Both the position numbers and the translations under genes were made by a program. From Zooshikella ganghwensis DSM 15267 (GTDB lineage Bacteria > Pseudomonadota > Gammaproteobacteria > Pseudomonadales > Zooshikellaceae), in the NCBI RefSeq assembly GCF_000428585.1, contig NZ_AUAF01000002.1, positions 51,071 to 115,070 on the forward strand: DNA of 64,000 nt, read 5' to 3'. The stretch's first letter is position 1; each line of letters opens with the position of its first letter. Below, piece by piece: positions 1-9,256 of this stretch. A model generated the notes under the pieces. That model saw only the letters and a program-made list of their open reading frames with translations, ran no database searches and was not told the DNA's origin.

Positions 1-556
1 ACTTGTCATTAAACAAGTCCTCATCGTCATCACCAATAAGATCCAAAATAAAGTGACCAATAAAGTCAGCTTTGCTGTACTCCCGTGGTGTTAGCCAGGC
101 TGTTTCCATTACACCTGCAGATGCGTCCTGATTTTCGACGGATATTTTATTTTGCTTCCAGAAATACAACAGTTCCTGCCAAACATATCCAGGATCTTTA
201 TCAGTAATCATCCAGCGTAACGAGCCACGCTTGAGAATTTGATAGTGAACATTATCCGACTTCACTACAACACGTTCAGGGCGAGGTAAGCGAAACTCAT
301 CAGGTAATGTTGGATCCTGATTTATTTCAGGGATTACCATAGTATCATCAATGGCATTCTCTGCTAAACGCTCAGGGAGTTTTAGCCGGGGAGCCTGTTC
401 AGCTTTTAAATAATCATTGGAGCGGTCCCTAATGTAGCCACCTTCTCCAAAAAAACCGCACCCAGATAACAAGGCACTGGCAGTAATAGAAAATGCCACA
501 AAAAGACACTTCAAGCGACCTGGATTAAGGTCAAATTGAACATAGTTAGGCGCCAT
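1..556 (-). CDS. bamC: Outer membrane assembly lipoprotein BamC (3' end cut by window edge)
   Basis: Reading the minus strand from ATG at 556 gives an open frame to the window edge (185 codons). The product has a short N-terminal hydrophobic stretch ending in a lipobox (LLSGC, Cys about residue 33), then the BamC signature NDYLKAEQAPRLKLPE, the segment of BamC that contacts BamD. BamC is a lipoprotein of the BAM complex that inserts beta-barrel proteins in the outer membrane. The start overlaps the dapA stop by one base (TAATG), suggesting translational coupling, and dapA-bamC is a common gammaproteobacterial pair. The C-terminal helix-grip domains lie mostly outside the window. Identity is firm from motif plus context. 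Confidence 0.93.
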   Translation of the reverse strand, partial: MAPNYVQFDLNPGRLKCLFVAFSITASALLSGCGFFGEGGYIRDRSNDYLKAEQAPRLKLPERLAENAIDDTMVIPEINQDPTLPDEFRLPRPERVVVKSDNVHYQILKRGSLRWMITDKDPGYVWQELLYFWKQNKISVENQDASAGVMETAWLTPREYSKADFIGHFILDLIGDDDEDLFNDK

Positions 557-1431
557 TATAGCAGTCCTTGTTCCTGTAAAATATCAACTAATGGTGCTCG
601 GAATTGTTCACTTAAGGGGGTTAATGGTAAACGTATTCCCTTGCCAATTAACTTCATTTCTACCAGTGCCCACTTAACCGGAATAGGGTTAGATTCCCAA
701 AACAATGCTTTATGTAGTGGCATAAGGCTATTATTCAAGGCTATAGCATCTTCAGTTTTACCCTCGATAGCCAAGTTACATAGCTCTGCTACTTTAGCAG
801 GCACCACATTCGCCGTGACAGAAATATTCCCTTTACCTCCTGCTAACATAAGTTCCACGGCTGTCGCATCATCTCCCGACAATACCAAAAATTCACTCCC
901 ACACTGCTCAATGATGGCTTTAGCACGAGAGATATCACCTGTTGCTTCTTTGATACCAATAATATTAGGGAGTTCAGACAAGCGCTTTACTGTTTCAGGA
1001 AGCATATCTACAGCAGTACGACCAGGCACATTGTACAAAATTTGTGGTATATCAATTTGCTCGGCAATCGTCTTAAAGTGTTGAAATAACCCTTCTTGAG
1101 TAGGCTTGTTATAATAAGGCGTTACGAGTAAACAAGCATCTGCTCCAGCATCTTTTGCTTCTTTAGTAAGAATAAGTGCTTCAGCGGTTGAGTTAGCACC
1201 TGTGCCCGCTAGCACAGGAATTCTTCCTTTCACCTGTTGTACAACGTGCTTAATCACCTTTAAGTGTTCAGGAACGGTCAGTGTTGCAGACTCACCAGTA
1301 GTACCCACAGCAACTATTGCATGAGTGCCCTGCTCTAAATGAAAATCAACCAGTTTCGTCAAGCATTCCCAATCAACAGCTCCCCCATCATGCATTGGGG
1401 TTACTAGGGCTACAATGCTGCCTGAAATCAT
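556..1431 (-). CDS. dapA: 4-hydroxy-tetrahydrodipicolinate synthase
   Basis: DapA (291 aa, normal family length) condenses pyruvate with aspartate semialdehyde, the first committed step of lysine and diaminopimelate synthesis. The TIM-barrel aldolase hallmarks are visible: the GTTGES loop with Thr44/Thr45, catalytic Tyr133 in YNVPGRT, and the Schiff-base Lys161 in GIKEATGD. A GGAGCAAGG ribosome site precedes the ATG. It is followed with a one-base overlap by bamC, so the two are probably one transcript. I see no riboswitch in the upstream region. Confidence 0.97.
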   Translation of the reverse strand: MISGSIVALVTPMHDGGAVDWECLTKLVDFHLEQGTHAIVAVGTTGESATLTVPEHLKVIKHVVQQVKGRIPVLAGTGANSTAEALILTKEAKDAGADACLLVTPYYNKPTQEGLFQHFKTIAEQIDIPQILYNVPGRTAVDMLPETVKRLSELPNIIGIKEATGDISRAKAIIEQCGSEFLVLSGDDATAVELMLAGGKGNISVTANVVPAKVAELCNLAIEGKTEDAIALNNSLMPLHKALFWESNPIPVKWALVEMKLIGKGIRLPLTPLSEQFRAPLVDILQEQGLL

Positions 1432-1823
1432 TGCCTTGCTCCATTCACACTTTAATTGGCGGTTATGTTACTGAGGCTGGCTGAATTGCTCAAGTAATCC
1501 GGTAATTTTCATGCCTAAAAAAAATACTTTGCTGCATGAGTATGTTTTAAGTCACATAACATTAACTAAGTAAACCACCTGCAAACAGCCTGCAACTTTA
1601 CTCCCTTGCAAATGGCTTTATCTCTTTACCTAATCTTAATAAAATCATACTCTAATAATTCCACCGCAATCCGTTAAATTATTACATACTATCGACTGTA
1701 TACCTGTACAAGCTGTACACAGTCTGTCGTTAGTGATCATCATAACCCCACTCTGGGTTTCTCATATCAAATAAACTGTTACTGTAATCCAGCAACAACT
1801 GTACAACGAATAAGGACGGCATA
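1432..1823. other. Intergenic region between divergent dapA and bcp
   Basis: A 392-base AT-rich stretch between divergently transcribed genes, so it must hold both promoters. I see no convincing ORF, RNA gene or long hairpin. In Pseudomonas, from memory, a gcvR-like gene sits between dapA and bcp; nothing of that kind is visible here. Confidence 0.6.
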
Positions 1824-2291
1824 ATGAGTGTAACCGTGGGTGAACCTGTTAGCGACTTTCAAGCACAAGCAACTAACAACAAAGATGTTCTGTTATCTGC
1901 CCTGAAAGGGTATAACGTCGTACTTTATTTTTACCCTAAAGACAGCACCCCAGGCTGTACAACTGAAGGACAAGATTTCAGAGACCACTATGAAGAGTTT
2001 AAAGCCTGCCAGACTGTTGTGTTTGGTGTATCACGCGACTCACTGAAATCACATGAAGCCTTTAAGCAAAAACAAAACTTCCCCTTTGCACTTATTTCAG
2101 ACCCAGATGAAGAACTGTGCAAACTGTTTGATGTGATCAAAATGAAAAACATGTACGGCAAACAGGTTATGGGTATTGAGCGCAGTACATTTTTGATTGA
2201 TAAAGAAGGTGTTCTTAGGCAAGAGTGGCGAAAAGTATCTATTCCTGGCCACGTTAAAGAAGTACTGGCTGCCGCTCAATCCTTGACCTAA
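1824..2291 (+). CDS. bcp: Peroxiredoxin of the Bcp/PrxQ family
   Basis: A 155-aa thiol peroxidase reducing hydrogen peroxide and organic peroxides in the cytoplasm. The peroxidatic Cys45 lies in the motif YPKDSTPGCT. In E. coli Bcp the resolving cysteine is five residues further on; here that position (50) is Gln, so resolution must use another Cys (Cys62 or the later ELCKLF cysteine) or an external thiol. AAGGAC lies upstream of the ATG, and a bidirectional terminator follows. The pairing with an AI-2E-family permease on the opposite strand is also seen in Pseudomonas. Confidence 0.93.
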   Translation: MSVTVGEPVSDFQAQATNNKDVLLSALKGYNVVLYFYPKDSTPGCTTEGQDFRDHYEEFKACQTVVFGVSRDSLKSHEAFKQKQNFPFALISDPDEELCKLFDVIKMKNMYGKQVMGIERSTFLIDKEGVLRQEWRKVSIPGHVKEVLAAAQSLT

Positions 2292-2312
2292 ACAGCCTAG
2301 TTGCTAATAGTA

Positions 2313-2336
2313 AAACCCGCCCTTAGAAGCGGGTTT
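2313..2336. terminator. Bidirectional terminator between bcp and the permease gene
   Basis: Arms AAACCCGC (2313-2320) and GCGGGTTT (2329-2336) form an 8-bp stem between convergent genes. It overlaps the last bases of the permease reading frame at 2335-2336. Confidence 0.8.
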
Positions 2337-3417
2337 AGCCCTCAGAGGTTGAGGCTCCTCCCCCGCCATCAGACACTCTTGGCCAAGCTGACAGTAACGC
2401 TTTGAGCAGGGTTGCCAGCGGTATCGCAAAAAATATTCCCCAAAATCCCCACAAGCCACCAAACACTAACACAGCAACAATAATCGCCACAGGGTGTAAG
2501 TTAACTGCTTCTGAGAAAAGTAAAGGTACCAATACGTTCCCATCCAATGCCTGAATAACACCGTACACTACCATTAAAATAATAAAGTCATTACCCCAGC
2601 CCCATTGAAAAAAGCCAATTAATGCAACAGGAATCGTAACAACTGCGGCACCAATATACGGTACGATAACTGAAAGCCCTACCAGTAAGCCTAACAAGGC
2701 AGCATAATTAACATTCAAAAAAGCAAAAGCAATATACGTAACCGCACCAACAATAAGAATTTCAATGGCCTTACCACGAACGTAATTTGCAATTTGTTCA
2801 TTCATTTCCTCTGATACACGTTCAATCAAAGGACGTTCACTGGGTAAAAAAGCAGTTACCCAATTTAGTAACACCTCTTTATCCTTCAGGAAGAAAAAGA
2901 CAAGAATAGGTACAAGGATTAAATAAATAAGAATGCCCACAAAGTTGGGAAGCTGTGAAAGTGAAAAGGAAAGTACCGTTTGCCCCATATCTGCCAAGTG
3001 TTTACTTGCTGAGCTAATCCATAAGTTTACTTGAGCTTCAGAAACAATCTCTGGGTACTTTTCAGGTAACAATAATAATTCCTGACGCACACCTTTTATC
3101 ATAGAGGGTAGCTCATTCACTAACCCTGTTATTTGATCCCAAATTAAGGGCAATAATACAAAACATATTAGGGTCAACGCAGCCACGAATAGGATAAAAA
3201 CAATAGTAACCGCCAGGGTATGAGGTATTTTATATTTTTCGAGTAAGGCAACCAGACCTTGTAACAAAAAGGCTAATACCAGTGCAGCCAATGCTGGAGC
3301 CAGCATAACACCCATGGTAAGGATCACTACCAATCCCACCACTAATAACACAGTTAACACCACTGCTTCCTGGTCAGAAAAATAGCGATGAAACCAGCTC
3401 TTAAAAACGTCTAACAT
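2335..3417 (-). CDS. AI-2E family (PerM-type) membrane permease
   Basis: A 360-aa integral membrane protein with about eight predicted hydrophobic segments: a pair near residues 20-60, one near 65-95, then a cluster from about 150 to the C-terminus. A soluble amphipathic region spans roughly residues 100-150. The family is named for the proposed autoinducer-2 exporter TqsA, but most members have no proven substrate and some are cation/proton antiporters. The C-terminal conserved block (VPYIGA, ALDGNVLVPLLFSE, LHPVAII) is clear. The short gap to the TusA-like gene upstream suggests co-transcription. A second paralogue is at 45693-46775. Confidence 0.88.
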   Translation of the reverse strand: MLDVFKSWFHRYFSDQEAVVLTVLLVVGLVVILTMGVMLAPALAALVLAFLLQGLVALLEKYKIPHTLAVTIVFILFVAALTLICFVLLPLIWDQITGLVNELPSMIKGVRQELLLLPEKYPEIVSEAQVNLWISSASKHLADMGQTVLSFSLSQLPNFVGILIYLILVPILVFFFLKDKEVLLNWVTAFLPSERPLIERVSEEMNEQIANYVRGKAIEILIVGAVTYIAFAFLNVNYAALLGLLVGLSVIVPYIGAAVVTIPVALIGFFQWGWGNDFIILMVVYGVIQALDGNVLVPLLFSEAVNLHPVAIIVAVLVFGGLWGFWGIFFAIPLATLLKALLSAWPRVSDGGGGASTSEG

Positions 3418-3473
3418 GCGGTGTACCTTTCATACCATGTACATTTTGATATGGCATCTTGCCCTAAAAGCCA

Positions 3474-3707
3474 CTAGGATGTTTTCTTGATCCTGTGGTA
3501 ATAAATACCATCAACCAACTCACTTGACAGTAACTCATGGCCACTCAGCTGACAGTATGCCGCAAAATCTCTGACAGAGCCTGGATCTGTGGCTGCAACA
3601 TGCAGTACTTGTCCCCGTTGCATTGATGCAAGCGCCTGTTTAGCTTTAAGCAATGGCATTGGACAGTGCTGTCCAATCATATCCAATTCAATATCAGTAG
3701 TTGTCAT
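3474..3707 (-). CDS. TusA-like sulfur carrier protein
   Basis: A 77-aa protein of the TusA/SirA/YeeD fold with the signature CPMP at residues 15-18 in the GQHCPMPLLKAK motif. This cysteine carries persulfide sulfur in family members. It lies between bepA and the permease, the position of PA1006 in P. aeruginosa, a TusA-like protein linked to molybdenum cofactor and nitrate reductase function. A role in sulfur transfer is therefore likely, but the acceptor (2-thiouridine or molybdopterin pathway) cannot be read from sequence. ATG at 3707; spacing of 56 bases to the next gene. Confidence 0.88.
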   Translation of the reverse strand: MTTTDIELDMIGQHCPMPLLKAKQALASMQRGQVLHVAATDPGSVRDFAAYCQLSGHELLSSELVDGIYYHRIKKTS

Positions 3708-4037
3708 GGCGATTCAATAATTTCTTGTTATCTTGATGTTGGCACTCTGTCAGGGAACCAAAATGTGCTCAATGCACTCGAACCAAGTAAGTAATTGCAG
3801 TATAAGAGACAATGCTAACTCATTATTACGGCTAGCATCCATAAACGCAATGCACTAAATTACTGAAGCCTCTAGCAGACAGCTAAAACTCCATCATGCT
3901 AAAGTATTTCGGCGTAACAAGATGCTTGTTGGCTGCCACTTACAACAAGATCAAGGTTTCATTTATAAACGCTCTTTTAGGTAGCCGTCAGAAGAATTGT
4001 TTGAACCTTTTTATCCGCTGGCGAAAAAACTCTCATC
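3708..4037. other. Intergenic region between divergent tusA-like and bepA genes
   Basis: A 330-base non-coding stretch expected to carry both promoters. No ORF, RNA gene, repeat or strong hairpin was recognised. Confidence 0.55.
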
Positions 4038-5474
4038 ATGTTTAAGAAAATTTGTACAACATTAAGTGCCTGTACACTCGCTCTTTCAGTGACAACTGCT
4101 GCCAATGAGCTTTTACTTCCAGACTTGGGAGATAGCAGTTCAGCCGTTGTTTCTCCATCTCACGAGCATAAACTGGGTCGGGCATTTCTTGCCTCACTCC
4201 GTGGTCAACTGCCCATGCTAAAAGATGCTGAAGTGCAGGACTATGTGGAGGAGTTAATTTTTAAACTCATCAACACCAGTGAGGTAAAAGATCATCGTTT
4301 AGAAATTGTAGTTATTGACAGCCCCAAACTGAATGCTTTTGCTGCACCAGGTGGAATAATAGGCATTAACGCTGGTCTTTTTCTATTTGCTGAAAATGAG
4401 CACCAATTTGCCTCTGTTATTGCCCACGAATTAGCTCACTTAAGTCAGCGCCACTATGCGCGAGGTGTCGAAAATGCAGAGCGAAATAAACTGCCCTACC
4501 TTGCCGCAACACTTGCCAGTATCGCAGTTCTTGCTGCTGGCGGAGGCGATGCTGGGTTTGCCGCACTAGCAACTACCCAAGCAGGTATGCGCAGCCAAAT
4601 GCTAAGCTTTAGTCGTCAAAATGAACGAGAAGCAGACAATATTGGCATTCAAAATCTCTACCGCGCGGGTATGAATCCTCAAGCAATGCCTGCAATGTTT
4701 GAGCAAATGAATCGTGCAACACGCTTTCTTGGCCAAAAACCTCCAGAATTTTTATTAACACACCCTGTTACTCAAAACCGTGTTGCCGACTCAAAAAGTC
4801 GAGCTGCACAATTCCCGGCACAAAAGTACACCTATAACCCACGATATGAACTTATTAAAGCAAAAATTAAAGTTCATTATGCAAGCAGCCCACAAACAGC
4901 AGCGAAACAATTTAAGGCTAATACCAAACACTCTGCTGCTCGTTATGGTCTGGCACTTGCGCTCACTGCCAGCAGCCAGCCCAAAGAGGCCCTAAGCACA
5001 CTCAAACCGCTTTATGAAAAATCACCGGATAATATCCAGTTTGCTCTGGCGCAAGCACGCCTGGAAAAAGCGATGGGCAATATAAGCCAGTCGAATAAAA
5101 CGATTACCAGCTTGCTGGATATTTATCCAAACAATCATGCATTAATGCTGCAGCTGGCAGATAACCAAATGGCTGGAAAGCAATATGCTGCAGCTGAGCA
5201 AACCTTACGCCGCCTTTCTCGTAATCGAGCGACAGACCCATATGTATGGTATTTACTGGCTGAAGCAAGAGGCTTAAATAAAAATATTTTGGGTGTACAT
5301 GAAGCCCGAGCCGAGTACTACCGCCTCAATGGCAATGTCGATAAAGCGATAGAACACCTTGAATATGCACTTAAACTAGCAAAAGGTAAGTTTGCAATTA
5401 CTGCTAAATTAAACAAACAAATCGAAGACCTGAGAGCCTACAAGAAAGAGTTAAAAGACCTTGGCTTTGGTTAA
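4038..5474 (+). CDS. bepA: Periplasmic M48 metalloprotease/chaperone BepA
   Basis: BepA (478 aa; E. coli 487) works at the outer membrane, promoting LptD maturation and degrading stalled outer membrane proteins. A signal peptide covers about residues 1-21. The zinc motif HELAH starts at His130, and the third-ligand motif NEREAD is at about 195-200. After the peptidase domain, about residues 270-460 are alpha-helical TPR-like repeats, as in E. coli BepA where they contact LptD and BAM. The gene is monocistronic, closed by a strong terminator. It sits beside bamC and tusA-like genes as in Pseudomonas. Confidence 0.93.
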   Translation: MFKKICTTLSACTLALSVTTAANELLLPDLGDSSSAVVSPSHEHKLGRAFLASLRGQLPMLKDAEVQDYVEELIFKLINTSEVKDHRLEIVVIDSPKLNAFAAPGGIIGINAGLFLFAENEHQFASVIAHELAHLSQRHYARGVENAERNKLPYLAATLASIAVLAAGGGDAGFAALATTQAGMRSQMLSFSRQNEREADNIGIQNLYRAGMNPQAMPAMFEQMNRATRFLGQKPPEFLLTHPVTQNRVADSKSRAAQFPAQKYTYNPRYELIKAKIKVHYASSPQTAAKQFKANTKHSAARYGLALALTASSQPKEALSTLKPLYEKSPDNIQFALAQARLEKAMGNISQSNKTITSLLDIYPNNHALMLQLADNQMAGKQYAAAEQTLRRLSRNRATDPYVWYLLAEARGLNKNILGVHEARAEYYRLNGNVDKAIEHLEYALKLAKGKFAITAKLNKQIEDLRAYKKELKDLGFG

Positions 5475-5494
5475 AAAGCTAATAAGACGGTAAT

Positions 5495-5529
5495 AAAAAA
5501 GCCAACTGATTAAACCCAGTTGGCTTTTT
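5495..5529. terminator. Strong bidirectional terminator between bepA and nadA
   Basis: Arms GCCAACTG (5501-5508) and CAGTTGGC (5517-5524), extended by A-run 5495-5500 and T-run 5525-5529. This allows termination on either strand between convergent genes. Confidence 0.92.
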
Positions 5530-5565
5530 GAATACATAAATTACTCTTTGTAATACAACCAAAAA

Positions 5566-6630
5566 CTAAGCATTACCCTTCACTTTAAGCTGATATTCAG
5601 CTGCAAAATCAAGCATACGATTAAGAGGAATCATCGCTCGTCTTGCTAACTCAGGGTCTACAAACACTTCATTATTACCTTGCTCTAGGGTACTAATAGT
5701 ACTATCCAAATCATTCATAGCCATCCATGGACAGTGCGCACAACTCTTACATGTTGCTCCAGATCCTGCTGTAGGTGCTTCTAAAAAGGTCTTGCCTGGC
5801 GCGGCTTGTCGCATTTTGTAAAAAATACCGCGGTCTGTTGCGACGATAAACTGAGGGTTGGGTAGAGACTGAGCAGCCTTTATCAGTTGGGATGTAGAGC
5901 CTACAGCATCTGCCAGCTCAACAACTGCTGCAGGAGATTCAGGATGAACTAGTACTGCAGCCTCAGGATATACCTGTTTCAAATCAAGTATACCTTTTGC
6001 TTTAAACTCATCGTGCACAATACACTCGGAGTGCCACAGTATCATATCTGCATCGGTTTCCCGCTGAATATAACTGCCTAAATGGCGGTCTGGCGCCCAG
6101 ATGATTGGCTTATCCTGATCAACCAGGTGCTCAATAATAGGTAGCGCGATACTTGATGTGACAACCCAGTCAGCTCTGGCTTTTACTGCAGCAGAGGTAT
6201 TTGCATACACAACTACCGTCCGTTCAGGGTTGGCATCACAAAAAGCAGAAAACTCATCAATAGGACAACCCAAGTCTAATGAACAGGTTGCCTCCAAAGT
6301 AGGCATTAACACTCGCTTTTCTGGGCTTAAAATTTTTGCTGTTTCACCCATAAAGCGAACACCCGCAACCAGCAACGTTGAAGCTGAGTGCTGACTGCCA
6401 AAACGCGCCATTTCTAGAGAATCAGAAACACAGCCTCCGGTTTCTTCAGCAAGCTCTTGGATAATATCATCGGTATAATAGTGTGCGACCAGCACTGCAT
6501 CTTCAGCTTTTAAAAGCTGTTTTATCTTTTGCTTTAACTGGCGTACCTGCTCACTGCTGTACTTATCTTTCTGCAAGTACTCTGTGGCCAGGTAGTCTTT
6601 GACGATTTGTCTATTAATATCTGCAGTCAT
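5566..6630 (-). CDS. nadA: Quinolinate synthase A
   Basis: NadA (354 aa) condenses iminoaspartate with dihydroxyacetone phosphate to quinolinate in NAD biosynthesis, using an oxygen-labile 4Fe-4S cluster. Candidate cluster ligands are Cys116 ([11 protein letters not shown]), Cys203 (WHSECIV) and one of the cysteines of CKSCAHC (294-300). The substrate-binding MGETAKIL segment is also present. It lies next to queE on the same strand, with a 193-base gap in which I see no gene, where Pseudomonas has other genes including queC. Confidence 0.97.
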   Translation of the reverse strand: MTADINRQIVKDYLATEYLQKDKYSSEQVRQLKQKIKQLLKAEDAVLVAHYYTDDIIQELAEETGGCVSDSLEMARFGSQHSASTLLVAGVRFMGETAKILSPEKRVLMPTLEATCSLDLGCPIDEFSAFCDANPERTVVVYANTSAAVKARADWVVTSSIALPIIEHLVDQDKPIIWAPDRHLGSYIQRETDADMILWHSECIVHDEFKAKGILDLKQVYPEAAVLVHPESPAAVVELADAVGSTSQLIKAAQSLPNPQFIVATDRGIFYKMRQAAPGKTFLEAPTAGSGATCKSCAHCPWMAMNDLDSTISTLEQGNNEVFVDPELARRAMIPLNRMLDFAAEYQLKVKGNA

Positions 6631-6823
6631 ACTTCATCAAGTATCAGGCTAACAAAAAAGTTATATTGTCGAGTAGATGCTACCATATTTGCTGCAGGAA
6701 GTGCCTTTTTAACGAAGTGTTCTAATAACTCTTTTAAAAAAGGAATTAGAAAATGTAATAAAGAAACTCCAACAATAAGGGAACTTATTTCAAGCAAAAC
6801 AGCCTCGTTTCAAGCTAAGCAAC

Positions 6824-7492
6824 TTAGTGCCCTGGTTCATCATTCCATAAATACTTGTGAAGCTGTAATTGCATGCGAACCGGTAGCCGGTCAGCAAGAA
6901 TCCACTCCGCAAGCTGGCGAGGCTCAAGCTGGTGATGAACAGGAGAGAAAAGGACATCTGAAACCCGATCGGCTAAATTATATTCATCCAGCTTAAACAC
7001 AGCCCACTGATAGTCTTCTTGGCTGCCAATAACAAACTTCACCTGATCCTGTGGTTTCAAGTATTTAATATTGCTGTATAAATTGCGCTGTAGCTCACCC
7101 GAGCTTGGCGTCTTGAGATCCATAACCACAACAATACGACTATCAACATGCTCTATTGGCATAGCCCCACTGGTTTCTAGTGAGACCTCATAGCCAGCAT
7201 CAGCTAACAGTTTAAGCAATGGCAAGCAGTTCGGTTGTGCTAAAGGCTCTCCACCTGTAACCGTCACGTAATGTGGGTGATACTGCTGAACTTCAGCCAT
7301 AATCGTTTCAAATGACCAAAGCTGGCCACCAGAAAAAGCATAGGCCGTATCACAGTAGCCACATCTTAGCGGACACCCCGTCAACCGGATAAACACTGTA
7401 GGTAAGCCTGCCGTTCTCGTCTCACCCTGCAGCGAATAAAATATTTCTGTCAAGCGAAGTTGCTTTTCACTCATGTTACTTTCTACTGCCAT
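6824..7492 (-). CDS. queE: 7-carboxy-7-deazaguanine synthase QueE (radical SAM)
   Basis: QueE makes 7-carboxy-7-deazaguanine, the third step of the queuosine/preQ0 pathway. The radical-SAM cluster motif CPLRCGYC (Cys40, 44, 47) is present, with a downstream TVTGGEP SAM-binding motif. The start at 7492 has no clear ribosome site. An ATG six codons later (7474), preceded by AGAAAG, would give MSEKQLRLTE and may be the true start. QueE also lies beside cpoB-pal-tol in Pseudomonas; the usual partner queC is not in this window. No preQ1 riboswitch was recognised upstream. Confidence 0.92.
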   Translation of the reverse strand: MAVESNMSEKQLRLTEIFYSLQGETRTAGLPTVFIRLTGCPLRCGYCDTAYAFSGGQLWSFETIMAEVQQYHPHYVTVTGGEPLAQPNCLPLLKLLADAGYEVSLETSGAMPIEHVDSRIVVVMDLKTPSSGELQRNLYSNIKYLKPQDQVKFVIGSQEDYQWAVFKLDEYNLADRVSDVLFSPVHHQLEPRQLAEWILADRLPVRMQLQLHKYLWNDEPGH

Positions 7493-7691
7493 AAAACCGG
7501 ATTGACGTTCAATTACTGCATAATTCTACTCACAACAGGCTTATAGGGTTAAATAAGAACAAACTCAAGGGCTTTAAGCCCAATGACAAAGTCTCACACC
7601 CATGAATGAGAAGTATTCTTTACCAGAAAGCCCATTAAGCAAGGAGATTCATTAAGCGGCGAGAGTATAGCGGAAATCGGGATAATGAGGA

Positions 7692-7714
7692 ACCAGCAAG
7701 TATCACTTGCTGGT
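7692..7714. terminator. Hairpin downstream of cpoB
   Basis: A perfect inverted repeat (ACCAGCAAGT at 7692-7701, complement at 7705-7714, 3-base loop) lies just past the cpoB stop on the minus strand. The following minus-strand bases are only weakly T-rich, so it may stabilise or attenuate the mRNA rather than fully terminate it. Confidence 0.6.
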
Positions 7715-7737
7715 AAAAACAGAACGCAACAGGTCTG

Positions 7738-8511
7738 TTAGTTGACCTGCTTTAGGAAAGCTGCCGCAAGATTTGCTGCAGCAGCATCTGGAAACTCTTT
7801 CGTTACTTTTTCTAAATAGTGTTTCGCTTGCTTCTTATCTCCCAACTGGAAATAAACACGACCAAGCTTGTAAATCGCACCAGGCAGTTTACTACTTTGT
7901 GGAAACTTATTAATCACTTGAGTAAACGCATCTTTAGCTGGCTCAAGCTGATTTTGTGCCAAATAAACTTCACCTTGCCAATAGTAAGCATTATCTGTGT
8001 AAGCACCTGATGGATATGTTTGTACAAATGCCTTTAATGCTGTAAGCGCATCGTCAAAACGCTTTTGACGAATCAGCTGGAAAGCTGAGTTATACTCATC
8101 TTTCTCTTTATCCGAAGTAGCAGAAGCATCAACAGGCTGTTGTACCCCAGCATTTTTGCTGCCACTAACAGATCCACCACTCGAAGCCAGATCGGAAATC
8201 CGTCGATCAAGATCTATATAGCGGTCTTTTTGTTCCTGCTGCATACGCTTGATCAAGTATGCCTGTTGTTCCACTAAACCACGTAAAGACAGGACTTCCT
8301 GTTGTAATTCTTCTAACTGCACGAACAACGCGGCACCATTACCTCCTTGATAACCTCGGGCAGGTGCTGCTTGTCCTCCTGAGCGACCATAAGGGGTGGA
8401 GTCAACAACGGGAACCTCTGCATAAGAGGGTAGTACCATAACAAGGCTTGCAGTAGCTAAGCTTATACCTGCTACGATATGTTTCACTGTTCGAGCGGTT
8501 GAATAAATCAT
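7738..8511 (-). CDS. cpoB: Cell division coordinator CpoB (YbgF), TolA-binding
   Basis: CpoB (257 aa) is periplasmic and links Tol-Pal energy state with peptidoglycan synthesis (PBP1B/LpoB) during constriction. A signal peptide ends near residue 31 (SYA). A coiled-coil trimerisation segment follows at about residues 58-110, then a Ser/Gly/Ala-rich linker and a C-terminal TPR domain from about 135 (typical NAYYWQGEVYL and AIYKLGRVY motifs). It is the last gene of the tol cluster, separated from pal by 170 bases containing a hairpin, so it may be expressed at a different level. Confidence 0.94.
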   Translation of the reverse strand: MIYSTARTVKHIVAGISLATASLVMVLPSYAEVPVVDSTPYGRSGGQAAPARGYQGGNGAALFVQLEELQQEVLSLRGLVEQQAYLIKRMQQEQKDRYIDLDRRISDLASSGGSVSGSKNAGVQQPVDASATSDKEKDEYNSAFQLIRQKRFDDALTALKAFVQTYPSGAYTDNAYYWQGEVYLAQNQLEPAKDAFTQVINKFPQSSKLPGAIYKLGRVYFQLGDKKQAKHYLEKVTKEFPDAAAANLAAAFLKQVN

Positions 8512-8546
8512 GGCTTAATCGAACCCTAAACACTTTATTGCTGTAC

Positions 8547-8577
8547 CCACAGATGGATGGCAGACACCCATCTATGG
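8547..8577 (-). other. Stem-loop in the pal-cpoB intergenic region
   Basis: Arms CCACAGATGG (8547-8556) and CCATCTATGG (8568-8577). As minus-strand RNA all ten positions pair (one G-U). No T-run follows, so a processing or attenuation role between pal and cpoB is more likely than a terminator. Function is inferred only. Confidence 0.5.
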
Positions 8578-8681
8578 CATTGCAAACAATATAAAAATGT
8601 TTGCGGGTACTTGGCAACTCATAAACATAATTTGTTGTATTTGCCACCAAGTTACCAATCAGTTCAAACTAAAAAATTATT

Positions 8682-9200
8682 TTAGTAAGCACCATTGGGA
8701 ATAATTACAGCTCTACGATTTTGCTGCCAGGATTGGTCATCATGACCCAGTGCAACAGGCTGCTCTTCACCATAGCTAATTGTTTCAACCTGCTCAGGTG
8801 CAACACCTTTTAATACCAGGTAGCGTTTCACCGCTTTTGCACGACGCTCACCGAGTGCTAAATTATATTCACGGGTTCCACGCTCATCAGTGTGCCCTTG
8901 AATAATAATTGTTTTGTTAGAGTCAGACGCCAGTTTAGCGGCATGAGCATCAAGTGCTGGATAGTCTTCTGGTAATATTTTTGAGTCATCAAAGCCAAAC
9001 AAAAACACCTTTTTATCTAGCAGCGCTTGAGTTTGTGCATCAACACTTCCATCAATACCATCAGTTGCAACACCCGTGGTGGCTGATACATCTGCATCCC
9101 CTACAGAGCTAGCACTATCACCACCGGTCGTATTACAACCTGCCAGCCATGCAACGGAAGATGCAAGCAGTACAACTTTACCGAATTTCAAAAAATCCAT
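8682..9200 (-). CDS. pal: Peptidoglycan-associated lipoprotein Pal
   Basis: Pal (172 aa) is an outer membrane lipoprotein that binds peptidoglycan through its OmpA-like domain and interacts with TolA and TolB. The start is placed at 9200 because GGGAG lies just upstream and the protein then opens with a classic lipoprotein signal ending LAGC. The frame could extend to 9278, but that would run into tolB and bury the signal peptide. The C-terminal domain shows GHTDERGTREYN and GERRAKAVKRYL, the diaminopimelate-binding core. Fifth gene of tolQRAB-pal. Confidence 0.96.
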   Translation of the reverse strand: MDFLKFGKVVLLASSVAWLAGCNTTGGDSASSVGDADVSATTGVATDGIDGSVDAQTQALLDKKVFLFGFDDSKILPEDYPALDAHAAKLASDSNKTIIIQGHTDERGTREYNLALGERRAKAVKRYLVLKGVAPEQVETISYGEEQPVALGHDDQSWQQNRRAVIIPNGAY

Positions 9201-9256
9201 AAATAACTCCCGGTTTGCTAAAAAATGCTTAGAGAAAACAAACATACATGGTGACA

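Noticed and set aside
6607..6996. 129-codon plus-strand open frame between nadA and queE
   Set aside because: Its 3' half is antisense to queE and its 5' end antisense to nadA; no family features and no good ribosome site.
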